Below, piece after piece: positions 23,275 to 36,700 of a stretch of DNA of 60,000 nucleotides (within the stretch, counting starts at the first letter, position 1; each line of letters starts with the position of its first letter). Position numbers and translations under genes: made by a program. Where the stretch lies: NCBI RefSeq assembly GCF_026151205.1, contig NC_087078.1, positions 17,193,118 through 17,253,117 of the forward strand, given 5' to 3'. The notes beneath the pieces are model-generated. The model made no database searches. It had not been told where the DNA came from and was given only the letters and a program-made list of their open reading frames with translations. The stretch comes from Bolinopsis microptera. Its lineage: Eukaryota; Ctenophora; Tentaculata; Lobata; Bolinopsidae.

Positions 23275-24709
23275 TCAGACTTAAAGAATAAGATACAGAT
23301 CTTAGACAAAATATCAAACTCGCAAATCTATGATGGAGAGAACATAAAATGAACTATGGAATATTATGGACTGCACATCATCGACTCAATCAAAACTTTC
23401 ATCAAGGGAAGGGATAAAATTTCATCCAGGAATTTCAATTTCCTGATCCCAAATCCCTTCCTTAATTTCAACTTCCTCGCAATTCAACAGAAAGATCCAG
23501 CGAGTCAGAATATAACATTTAGTAAGTCTACCCCCCTCCTCCCTCCGTAATCAGTTTTACACATTGCAATTGTGTCAAAATTACACTAGCGTAATCATTT
23601 GGAAACCCCCCCCCCCCCCCCCCCCTCGGCTGCTGCCTGCTTACGTAATATGTGAACGATCCCTAAGTAAAGGAATTAGAAATAAGGACTGCACCGAACC
23701 ATAGACTTCTGGAATCTGGAATCTGTTGCACTAACTTATCACTTTATCATCACACAACATCTATTTGGGTGAGCCAGGGCCCAGGAGAGAAAAAGGATTT
23801 CTCCTCCGTTGCGATCACTGTGTAATTGTAGCTGTGTGTAGCTAATTCCTAATGTCATGAAATCATCTATGATCTAAGATATAATGCGTTTGGACACGAA
23901 GGGAAACACACAAGGTAAGGCTTGAAATCTTCGTTAAACTACATCATTAGAGCCTGTAAAAACATTTAACTTTAAGATAAGCACTCTATCAGGTAAAATT
24001 CATATATAATCATCATAGTTTAATAACTCAAACGTAAAAATTGTAACAAAGGCAAAATTTAATCAGTCAAAATTCGTATCATGTAAGTAATTGATCTAAA
24101 ATAGATACTCTTTTCATTTTGTTCGTCAAAAAATAATCAGCCACAATTTAGTTGAACTGCAATTTTTTTCGCTGTATATCGTTTGATATGTACAATTTAT
24201 TAAAAGTTAAAAATACGAATCAAATGATCGAAAATCAGTAATTAAATATTAACATCACGTAAAAAATTTTCATCAAACTATTCACAACAACTGAAAGTAA
24301 TATAATTGGAAATCATCATCAATGAGTATAAACATTGTCAAAAATACAAATTTGAAAATCAAATATCAAATATCTGGTACTTTTTGCTAAAACAGCAACA
24401 TTTTAAGAGGTTCAGATAATTAGTCTGAATCAAAATATAAAACGTCAAATGGAAAATATATTGGAACCTTGGTCAAATTATGTACATAGGTCATAGATAA
24501 ATAAAAAATGAATGAATATAAAGAATAAAAAACGCCATTGCATTAAAAAATTCTGACCTTTTCAAAAAAATATGAACTTTCCAATCCCTACATTACTTTT
24601 CAACTCATCATAACTGTAGTAGTTGTACAGCAATACTAAGGTAGTGGGACTACTGGCACTGCTATATCATAACTATTAAATATCATACAGGATCATACAC
24701 TGCATCCCA
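23275..24709. other. Intergenic, AT-rich, with a 20-C run
   Basis: No gene was found between the start of the split GPCR and the 3' end of the next GPCR. A homopolymer of 20 C lies at 23606-23625. The rest is AT-rich without recognisable structure. Confidence 0.4.
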
Positions 24710-27700
24710 TCAAAGAGTAGTTTCAGTTTCACTGGAAGCACGAGCTCGAATAGCATCACTCAACAAAATAAACTCTGGTAATCTTATCCTAGCTCCCTGG
24801 ACCCTTCTAACAGTCACCCTCACCCTCACCTTCAACATAGCCACACCCTTAAACACAGGCCGGAACAAGTTATCATCAACGTAGGACAAACAGAAGAAGG
24901 TGAAGTCTTTGAGCGAGTAAGAGTAGATGACAGGGGAGAGGGACCGGGAGAGAAGGGTCACAATGGAGTCCAGGGCTAAGCAGTACCGCCTGGCTTCCCC
25001 TTTGGAGGCTCCGTTTAGAAATAGTATAGTTATCTCCGAGTAGGTACTGAAAGGATTTGATAAGAGTGATTTCCTAAGATTTTCTTAAAGTATGTTTGAC
25101 ATCGTAAAAATTACTTAGGTGAATAATTTAACTTGAACGGAACTAAGTTCGTTCCGTTCGAGATACTAGTTGGAACCAAAAGCTTACTAGATCCGTATCG
25201 TTCTAAAAGATTCATTAAAAATGTAAACAAAAATCCGGTTTCTCGGGTGTGTTAACTTTATCATAACCAGGATAATCGCTAAAATTCAGACATCAACTAT
25301 CTGAATTTGCGTATACCTTATATCCATGATAATTCACACGGCCTTAATTCGTACGAAAACGAGCGTGCATAATTTTAACTATATGGATATTTTTAACCGT
25401 GCACAGTTGGTCGCCGTTCATCCGTGGAGTGTGTGCTTAGGTCGACATGATTCATGGGGCCACTTGTGATCAACGTGCACAGTTAAATAAGGCCTGTCAT
25501 GATATCATGGATCGCTTAGGTTCCACCAGGATCTGGTAGTCCTCATAATCCTGCGGCCTCTATGTATCGTAATCTCGCACAACTCCGTAAGACCCTTGTG
25601 AGTTTGGCATGTGAAAATTTGCAGCCTTCCAGACATTGATTGGGTTAACGAGGAGTCGTACGTCACCTCAAGATCGGGTGACAGGGGGCTGACCGGGCCA
25701 GAACCCAATTGATTGGGTCTGAGGTAACGTTATTAAGAGCCTGAGGTCACGTGACTGTGACGTCACCAGAGCTTGTTCTCCGTTTCCCGCTCATTGGACC
25801 TTGCATGCTTGTGAATGTGGGTGTAAGTACAGCTGTACTGTAGTTTATATCTAATTACCCCCTGCAGAAACCGTAAATTTATTTTCGGGTGGCAGACAAC
25901 TGAACCCAATTGAACCTATTTCCCACGCAGTTAACAGGCACCCAATCAGCTTAATTGGGTGACCAATCAGCTTAAATCCCAAAACGACAACTGAACCCAG
26001 GTCATATCACAACTGCACCCAAATTGAAAATACGACAACTGAACCCAAGGAAATACGACAACTGAACCCAACGATCGGATTTTCAGTGATATGACTGTGG
26101 TCATTATCACTATAGGATAGATCATGACCACTGTAATTTAGAGCATTGGAGCCCTGTGCTTACCCCGGTAAAATATAAATACATACATGCTACATGAAGA
26201 TTGAAGAGGTCTCCTCCTAGTCGTTGGAGTGGCCTGCATCACACACATCTCTTCTACGGTGTTCCACTAGTTTTAGAGCTAACTGTTTTACTGCGTCTCT
26301 GCTGATGTTATAGACACCTGTCAGCCGTATCCTCGAGAACACAGGCCATCCAGCCTTTACGGAGTCGTCCTCTCAGTCTCCCTTTGGTTTCTAATCCCGT
26401 AAAAAATTGGGAAACTGTGTCTCTGGCATTCTGACAACGTGCCCGTCTAGCTTGAAAGTTAGCCTTGTAAATACGGATCTTGATGGGCGTTCTTATAGTT
26501 CCGCTGTTTCATGTCTTCCAAAGCTGATGGAACGCACCATTAGCACGCTGGATACTTGGCTCAGGTTACTTGACTCAGATCTCGTGACTCCTGATGCTTT
26601 TGGAGGGCCTGCCATGGTTCAGATCTCGAGCCCTGGGTAGGATCTCGATGCTTGAGGAGCAGTGGATCGTATCCTTTTCGGCACGCTTCGTGAACACGTA
26701 AGCTTGTTAGATCAGATCTCGCGATCGAAAGGCACCTGAGACCCTGTCATCTATTAGTACGCTTGTTATACAGATCGGATCAATACATAAGGAAGAGAGA
26801 TGGTGATCACAGTATCGGATCATGGTTGTCTTCAGCAAGTACATCAGCGGACAAAGAGGAGCTCAACTACTTCTGGACACAGACGGTTTCCTCTACACCC
26901 GGAGAAAGGATCGAGATACCCCTACTACCTCTACTTGGAGATGCCAGAATTACAGAATCAAGAAATGTCCTGCTCATGTATTCCTTGACCATGGAGATCA
27001 GTCCAGCGGTGCCAAACCTCATTCCCACGACCCTGACAACTTAGTAGCTGAGAAAGCAGAGTTCAGAGCAGAATTGAAGCGGAAAGCTGGCGACCAACAC
27101 CTTCCAGCAACACAAAACCTCCTCACCGAAGCCTTATCTACATGCCCATCCGAAATCAACGTGGTACTACCTAAACTAGAATCCCTCGCCAGAATTGTCC
27201 AACGATCACGAGCAGATAAGTCCGGATCTGCCAACCACTCCGAAGCACCAACCTCAACAGACCGAAATTATAGCACTAGAAACCAGGCAGCAGCTAAACT
27301 AGAACGGTATTTGGAAACCTGGTAAACTGTTAGTGATTTCTAGTGACGATTGGGTTCAGTTGTCGTTTCAAAGTTAATTAGGTAGTCTGATTGGGTTTAT
27401 AATTATTTTCCCAAGCTACCCTGTCTAGGAAAAGTCCAAATTGGGTTCAGTTGTCCGGTAGCCTTATTTTCTGACAGAAAGCTAGAAATTTACCAAAATA
27501 TCGACATTGTTATAAACTTATTATGATGAACATTCCTGACCTAAAATTGCACGAGAAATCGATTAAACTTGGTTTCAGAGCTCAACAATACTTCCTTATG
27601 CCTTAAATTCCATGTTTTATCGATAAAATCAACATTATGATCCTGTTGATTAATTAGTAACAGGTAACAAATACGCAGAAACAACCATCACACCTACATT

Positions 27701-30700
27701 GCATTCTTAACAATAACGGGTCGATTTCGAGTGACCAATAATCCTCGTGATGATACGTCATGTGTTCCTGATCATCATAAGCAATCAAGAAACAGGAGCG
27801 GCAAGGTCAAAAGGAAATCGCGGCACTTGCAGAATCGCGATTTTTCCCATTCCCTGCGACAAATCGCGATTTTTGCCGTTTGTCGAGACAAACAGATCTT
27901 CGCGACAAATTGCGATTATTCTAGTTCTCTGAGGACCAAATTCGCGCATTCTCCTTTAAATCCGAGGGCCAAATATCACGTTCTTTATAATTATATGGAA
28001 CTAATCACATCCACAGCCTTCCGAATGTAGGTACGGACCGAAAAAGTATTTCCGGCTCATAATGCTCAGAGAAGCATGAAACATGAACAAAATTAGTAGT
28101 TTCCAGAAAAACTTTGAAAATAATTTCGATTTAGAAAATTTTCGGTCCGAGTCATTCTCGATAGGTACAGTTAGGAAAGTGCCTCAATATGTAAGTTACT
28201 CTCCTTATTTCTATATAAGGACACGTTCATTTGAGTTTGAGGATATTGGTAAATATAAGTGACCCTATTAAAAGGCACAGTGTAGTTGACTTTGTCACAC
28301 TATGAAATTACATAAACCCTTGATGGTTAGGATAATCGTCTCATCCTCTCGGCTAACTTTGTCACATAACGATATCTTAATCAGGTGATAAGATATCGCT
28401 TAAATACGGCCGGCACGGAAATGGTTACATTGTCACACTATAAACATGTGACGGAGTAAATATGGACCCCTTGCCACCGTTTATGACCAAATTTTTGGGT
28501 GTCCAGTTGATTGGATGGGTACATATGACCATTACCTACATATTTGACGACTTTTTTCGTTAGATGGTGCACTCAGGTTTACTCTGTCACACATTAAAGA
28601 AAATATGTGATGAATGTTTAGTGCACCCTGATAAGCAATGCTGAGTAGTGTAGGTTTATTTGATGGCCTGAAAGTGCTGGGAATTGTTATTATATCATAT
28701 AGTAGTAAGGAATTAGAACACAGAAGGCACAACCAAGTTTACTTTGTCACATAATCTTGATGATATCTGAACATGTGTGAAATTGAACAAATAATGATAT
28801 ACCAGCTTAAACCCCTTATATTGCGTACTATGGATCAAACAACACTGCTAGTACCATGCACCAGTCACATAGATCATTATCAGGTGGTAATATGTTAACA
28901 GTGTCACAATTAAACTACCGCAACATGGTCAAAAATAGGGTAATTTCGTCACAACAAAATTATTATAACTCTGTTAGCTCCTTGATGGCAAAATAACTAG
29001 TTTATCGAAATTTGTTTGATGATAAAGTTACATAGTATTCTGATAGAGGTATAGATCTTCAAAATAGGGTCAAGACATGTTTACTTTGTCACATTAGTTA
29101 TTATAAGAGTTAGGTAGTCGTCATCACATTAACATATATTTTTTTGTAGTTTGGATTGATCTATATAGGTAATAAAGCAGCCTATGCTAATTTTTACACT
29201 ATCTTGAAATTGTTAGGGCAGGGAAAGTTAATTTTGTCACATTTTTAGTGACTTTGACGAATTTAACCTAAAATTGTCAAACTTAAGCTCTGATATTCTG
29301 GACAATATTCTACCAATTTTTTCTGAAAGAATGTTGAATTCTAATAGAGTTATAGAATATAGATCTTCAAAATAGGGGCAAGACATGTTTACTTTGTCAC
29401 ATCAGTTATTATAAGAATTAAGAGGTATTAAAAGAGACTGTTTCATTCTATAATCATTGTTTTTAACCTATTTACGATTTCGTATCAATTTTGTGACAAT
29501 GTAAACATCAACTGATCTTAACTTGCATCAACTACATTGTCATCATATAAAGTTTTCCCGCCTTTCAAACCAAAATCAGATATAAGTAATTCGCCAAAAA
29601 TTTAAAATTCCATATAATGTGACAGAATTAACCTCATTTCCCAATAACCAAGTGCCTGTATTAGCTAACTATTCAAAACAACATATTTTAGGGCTATGAT
29701 TGGTAGATCAACCATCAGATAATGAGTTGAAAGGGTTTTTATGACACCTCACAGTAGAATAGAGGTATGTTATTCTGAGTGTGACAAAGTTACCCAAATA
29801 TTCCCTGGTAACCGTTCGATCCGTGCCCTTTAACCAATGTTGTATCATAATTGTTAGATTGGCCTAATCTACTATATTTCAGACCAAGGAATGATAATAT
29901 AATATAGACAACTGCAGTTAACTAAGTCACACAAAATGTGACATTTGAAACATTATAGTACCTAACAACAATAGATTTTCTTTCTGAGCAGTGCATATGG
30001 GAGTAAGGGTTACGTGGCTAATGTTCAGAACTTCTGAACGTGCTAGGTTAATAGATGTCAAAATTAAGCCACTATCGTCGAAAACGCTATTATTTTTGTT
30101 TACCAATATCCTCAAATTCAAATGAACGTGTCCATAAACATAACTTTTATAATAATTCTTACGTAATAATTATAATAATTTTATATTATCACTAGAAGCC
30201 GCACAGACCTACTATCTACACACAAACCAACTATTAATTTTCATTACCCTAATCCTATGATTATGAACCAGTGCATCCCTAATTCATAATTCATGTAACA
30301 ACATCATGAAGAAGAGTCTGTTTAGATCTTAACACTTAATATTATTAATATAGTTCTAGATGCTATTGTTTTGCCTGAGGAGCCTGTCGCTCCCTAATCT
30401 ATCTATACTAACAAGCTATTTAACGAATTTATGACATCTAACTTAGCTCTGCAAATACATTATCTTTCGCCGCAAATTCGCCGCGATTTTGCCTAGTTTG
30501 ATTTGTCGCGGCGCCGCGATTTTTGGCCCAAATAATCGCGATTTTCTTTTGTCCTTGAGGAGAGGCGGTTACTTTAAATCAATGGTTTACGTTATTTTTG
30601 TGAATTCGACCCCTGTTGAAACGGTTATCACACTTTGTTACTGCATATGTATTGAGGATAGCTTTACAAATAAGAGGATCCCTCAGAGTCAGACCCAATC

Positions 30701-33700
30701 AATTGGGTTCTGACCTGGTCAGCCCCCTGTCACCCGATCTTGAGGTGACGTACGACACCTCGTTAACCCAATCAATGTCTGGGCTGCAAATTTTCAAATG
30801 CCAAACTCACAAGGGTCTTACGGAGTTGTGCGAGATGACGATACATAGAGGCCGCAGAATTATGAGGACTACCAGATCCTGGTGCAGGTGGAACCTAAGC
30901 AATCCATGATATCATGACAGGCACTAACAGTTAAACCTTTTAAAACAAAAAAGGCAAGGTAAAGTTAAAATATGAAAGATGAACCTGAGAAAGTAGACCA
31001 AGACCATAGATCCGAGTGTGGAGAGAGCTCGTGAGTTGGTGTGTTGGAGACACATCACACGTGCTAGGAGGAGGAGAGCGAGGAGGAGGGGCAGCAGACC
31101 TGATAGAGTCAGCAGAAGGGTAACTAGGGTATGATGTGTGGAACTCTTCTTTACCCAGCATCTTCCTAAGGGAGTGGTCATGTGGTTAGTGGGTTACAAA
31201 TTTGGGATACAAGTTTGTTCGTTGGTATGGATCCAGATTGGGTTGATCAATTGGTTTAGGAATTTGCAGGCGGTAACGCCTAAAAGTGCCACTAGCTGAG
31301 TTTATCAAATTTGAGTGGGATTGCCGATAACCGCTTCATCTATCATGCCTTGTATTTACTATTTATGCGTAGTCATTGACAACAAGTTACTATATCACCA
31401 AGTTACCATAGCACCATAACACAAACACTGTAATGACGAATAAGGTCGAATTCGTTCGACCTAATCGAATTCGTTCTCCACGGCATGATCAAAATTTAAT
31501 TTTCTAACTTAACTAATAACTACCCAAACGTTTCGAGGGTGGTTTATTTGATATTTCGCAAAGTGTAACTTGATTATGATAATCGATCATCCAAGACGTG
31601 TCGGCGCTCTTCAACTTAGTAAAAAGATGACGCCACCGTGCGCCCGCGATGTTATTTTTTAAAGTTTTTGGAGCAGATCTATGAGGAACTTCATAAGCAT
31701 GATGAATGTACGAGGTGAGAAACAGATCTGCAGTTCTTAAGATTTTAACTATTAAAAGTCATACAAACTTTTATTAGGTACGTAATCGTATTTAGTGAGT
31801 CAAAAAGCAGCAGTTGTATCTACTTATAAAGCAATGAAAGGCATTAGTTTGGTCAAATCAAATGGAACATATGCTATCAGACTTTCAACTGACTATGGCA
31901 GGGTTAAAACAGTTTTAACGCTAGCAACGATCCCCTTTTACATAGTTCCACTAAAATGATAATTTAAGATTAAATATGTATACTGTAGTGATAGGTAGAT
32001 AAAGTAAAATGTGTAATAAAACGGTAGGAATAAAGTATACTAAGTAAACGTAGTCAACACGTCATACAACGAACTGACCCAAACTACAATTACTCCCGCG
32101 TAATTTCCCGCGTAATCCTAGAACTCCGATTTGCGCCGCCGCAAAGTTATTATAAAACTAAATTCAACACGTGCGACAAATATTTCGTAACATTAGAAAA
32201 GGATGCCATAGGTCAGGCTATGGCATTAATATATTTCCACACCCAATACCAAACTTATTCTTTAGCCCATGCCTCTTTACCACTGATAAGTATATTTTAC
32301 TAAGACGATCCCGTCTAAAACCCAACTCAATTAAATCATCAGTAAACTTCAAAACCCTATCAGAAAAAGCAACAACGTTATTACATATCCTAGAATATCT
32401 CACAACCTGTGAACAGTACGTGCCATATAATACACTACTAGCTTGATTACTCATCAAAGGTTGAAACTTGACCACTTTAAAACCAAACTTATCCCTTTTA
32501 TCATAAACTCTACACGAAAACTTCCCCTCGCTATTTATCGAAATATCAAGATCTAATACATTGGCGGCACTATCTACTTCATTTTCCTTATTAAGAGTAA
32601 GAGAGTCTGGATATATTAACTTAAAATATTCCTCTAAGTAACCATCAGAGTTAAGGGTAGTAATATAGCTAATGAGAAAATTTGTTTTGGAAATAAAATC
32701 GTGAGCACTCAAAGCCTGGCTATAGTTAGTACAATTCACTCTTGCTTCTTATTTTTTGTGCTATTGTAATCGCTTTCTTTCTCTCGATTTATCCCACAAT
32801 TGTCATAGAGACAGAGAATACGTCTGTATAGAAGGCCGAAAGTCTGCTTCCTTTACTTGCAAACAATCAAGCAGTAGCAGATAACCGCGATGCTTGTCGA
32901 AGCGTTTGCGAGAAGCAGAGGCAATGTGCAGCTTATTCAATGCTTCACAAAGTGAGATGAGCTCAACTGCTATTAAAGCTTGCGTAGTCACGATTTCGAT
33001 CAGTTCGAACGTTCCAGTTTTGAGTGAGGTCAGCTCTTTCGTTTTACGGAGCTTTTTAACGCTTAAAAACAATTACGTAAAGTTTTCAACTTCTTCCTCA
33101 TTACGTAACTTTTTAAACCTCTACACCATTATTGTATAAAAGAGTGGCTATCGTACGAAATGCATCGTTTGCAATGAATCGCATACTCTGTTACTCACAC
33201 TTTGAATTTTATTTCTTCTGTCCAACTAAACAATAATTTAATTCGTAATTTCCCGAGATTTGAATTTAATTCCTAATTTCTGATGCTGTGAATTTACCTC
33301 TGTAAGGACAGAACTGAGTGCCAGTCAGATAAGCCACCAAGATACTGAATGTGAGACTGATTGTCGTGATACAGACTAGATCTACCCACGTTTTTCTTCC
33401 TGGACACATCAGATGATGCTCTATTGGTCTGAAATAGTGAAATATAAACCACAATTTAACAATCATTTGGCCGTTTTTCTATAATCTTTCTTATGCTGGA
33501 AATGAAGTTGTTTATCTGGAGAACTAGAAACAATTTAAGTTTCTCATCAGGCAAGGATGCAAATTGCAAGCATTTAGCATACTGCTTTTTATACTGATAG
33601 TCACTGCCACATTTTGAGAATAATAAGCCGTTATTTCCAACCGCTAATGTTAAGTTTAAAGCTTTAATTTGAAGGCTTGAAAATAGCAATCAGTGTGATA

Positions 33701-36700
33701 AGATTTAACGAAGTCTCCTACCTAAAAACTGAGTTGATCCGCTCCATTATGAGCCAACAGAAGATTAATTGTTCTGTCAAAACCAGAAATAGTCCGAATG
33801 TTGCCAGTATCCCACAGGATTCTGTCATTGCTTTCCCTGATTGGTGAAATTGATTATTTGATCGAATGATTTTTTTTATTTTTAATGTATCTACATTGGT
33901 AAACGATATTAGCAAAAGTATTTGTATTTTACCGTTTAAAATAATTTTCGTTGGTACAGCACCTCTTAACAAGCAACTAACTAACTAAACTACCAACATA
34001 CTAAACCACACAGGAACACTACATCATAATGTCTGAGCCAATCTGGGAAGAAATTTACGAGAAGCTGCCAACTCGAGCCGATCAGCGAGATGAAAGGTTT
34101 GCTATGTTCGACACCTTCGACCCTAACGGCAACGGCATCCTGTCTCTGGCTGAGGTAGACAAGGCTATCAGGGATGTCCTCGCCATTGACGAGATCTTCG
34201 ATGCCAAACCAGCCATCATGAGAGCGTTCCAAGCTGCCAAAGCATGCGGCAAAGGAAGAGCTGATATCGGCGATGACTACATCGAGAAGTTGGAGTTCAA
34301 ACGGTTCCTTCTTGGACTTAGGATGTACTTTGAGTACTGGGTTGCCTTTAAGAGGATAGACGAAGATGATGACAGGAGAATCTCTTTTGAAGAGTTCAGT
34401 GAAGCCGAGGAGATCATGAAGAAGTGGATCACAAACTTTGGTGATCTCCAAGAAGAGTTCGATACTATCGATGAGAACGATGGTGGTATGATTCTCTTCA
34501 TTGAGTTTTGTAAGTGGGCCATTGCTAAGAGTCTTGACTTGGAGGACGATGACGAATAGAGGTTACCATCGAATAATAGACGATAACTGACGGCATAATT
34601 ACCGTTTTGGTTTAGAACCATATTTATTATTTATGGACTTGATGACAGATATATTTAACTAAGAATTCTTATCAGTAAAGTTGTTAATTAATTTGCCGCC
34701 TGTCGAAGATATTTTAGTGATTTTTGTCTTCATTCAAGTTATTTGTATTCATTTTGGAAACATATGTAAAAGATTTAAGCACATGATTTCAAATTTTTAA
34801 TTTGAAACGATTGATCTGCTTGTATTTCTTTCTAAAGAATGAAAATATAATGAAATTAATCGTACGAAAACTTACCAAAACCTCTTGGACCCTAGCCTCT
34901 TCTTGGCTAAGTATAACCACTTCTAAACTTCCGGCACCAGTTTATATTTCGTAAGACTAAACTGTTAAATACTGTTAAACTGTTAAAAATACAAATTACC
35001 TGCAAGGAAATAGTAAATTATCTGAAATCCCTGAGTTGCAGTGTACAAAAAGTCAACCATTCCCAGAGTTATCAATAGATGTGAGGTGAACTTGTACATT
35101 GACTTCTTCCTGTACCTGAACAAAATTTCAATAATGAAAACTTCATACCCATATTTCATATTATATAGTACATATTGTACTACCATACATCTATTGTCTA
35201 ATATCTTTTATCTGCAGTTGGTAACCGTTCGATAAATGTTCGAGGGCTGGCAGCCAGCTGCTAAGCTGTGACTCCAGCCCGAAATAAATTAACTATATAA
35301 ATGAATTGTATCGAAGGATCAGATATCAAGGTCGACTAAGGAGTTAAGAACGAACTCTTCCCGCCAATATTTCCTAACGTCACTCGTACTCCTGCTCAAA
35401 GTTCAGAACTTAATACTCTAATACAGTTGAACATAGCTAAATTGAGGATATATACTTTTGAACATTGCTAAATTGAGGATATATTTCGTGTATAGTCTTC
35501 CCTGATCGCCTTGTATTTTTAATGCTTAGAATTAGATTGATATTTGATAATTTTTAAATTTCGAACAAAAGTAATCGGTGGTCCCATTTAAACTCAATAG
35601 GATAAGAGGCACTTAAATTCTATTATTGGATCTACATTAGAGTGTAGTAAACCACTCACATTGTGCTGCCCGCTGCGAATGTGATTTACGTCACGCAACT
35701 ATCAGACACCCTCTGTGCTATTTCATCCATTAATGATCGGTGCTGTCTGATCCTTGCTACTTCAGTGCTAACTCCTTATACTCTTACACTCATGAGCTGT
35801 CGTGTCTACACTCTAAGAGAGCGCTTCTCTGGTTTTAACTGTTACGCTAAACTCAAAGCATCTCACTCACAAACTAAGATTAAGAACTTTGCACTCAAAA
35901 TCAGATAAGATAACAGGAACTTATCTACATTATTTATCTTGCTATTTCTGATAAAATGGTGCCTGCTAGATTTTCTACGAGTAACTGAATCTCATTTATT
36001 ATTTTACTGTGCGTGATCCTTTCTCGTCAGAAACTTTAAAATTTTATCGCCTGAGCGTAAATGTTAGAGACACGATTACATCATCGTACTATAATCCTTT
36101 AACATTGTTTATTTTCCTTCCTTATTTTACACTTCCTACCTCCCTTACATACTTTCTTAGCGAGTAGAGTGCGACGTGTCATTCTGAACTCTTAGCCCTC
36201 CGCGCTCGTACCACTTATACTACTACCGCTATAAGATTAACCTTCCTGCTTTTGTTGTTGTTGTTGTGTTGTTGGGTTCCATAATTACTGTAGCATATCT
36301 CTTAATCTTTAAACGTGACAGCCTGGATCTTGAGATTTGAGCCTCAGTCAAATTTTGTTTACGCTGTAAGGGCAAAGCCGTTGTAACTTGTATTGACAAT
36401 TGACATTGTGTTGACCATAAAATAATGAACATTTATGTTGTTTATATGCTGTTTTTATCCAGCGCCCAGCGCGGTGGTTAACTTGGCTCTCCAGCAGTCA
36501 TATTCTTCTCCGGAAATCACTAATTGCCTCGTTTAGTTAATAACTAACGACAAATTACACAATAATGAATAACGCCAACATAATATGCAATGGTCATCAC
36601 GGTCCCAGGACCAATCAAATATCAAAGAAAATTAAGTCCTATTTGACGTCCGATATACTGCCTTAATGTCAGATGATAATTTTTCTATTATCTCAGCTTG

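Larger units (their letters stand above)
25488..30926. mobile_element. Mutator-like element (MULE), 5.4 kb, in the last GPCR intron
   Basis: A 9-bp direct duplication ACAGTTAAA (25479-25487, 30927-30935) flanks terminal inverted repeats of about 235 bp (25488-25722 and about 30690-30926). They begin TAAGGCCTGTC on the left and TAGTGCCTGTC when read inward from the right. Each arm contains the palindrome CATGATATCATG. Long arms and 9-bp duplications are typical of MULEs, and a FLYWCH zinc finger, common in MULE transposases, is inside. No DDE domain is visible, so the copy is probably non-autonomous. Confidence 0.75.
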
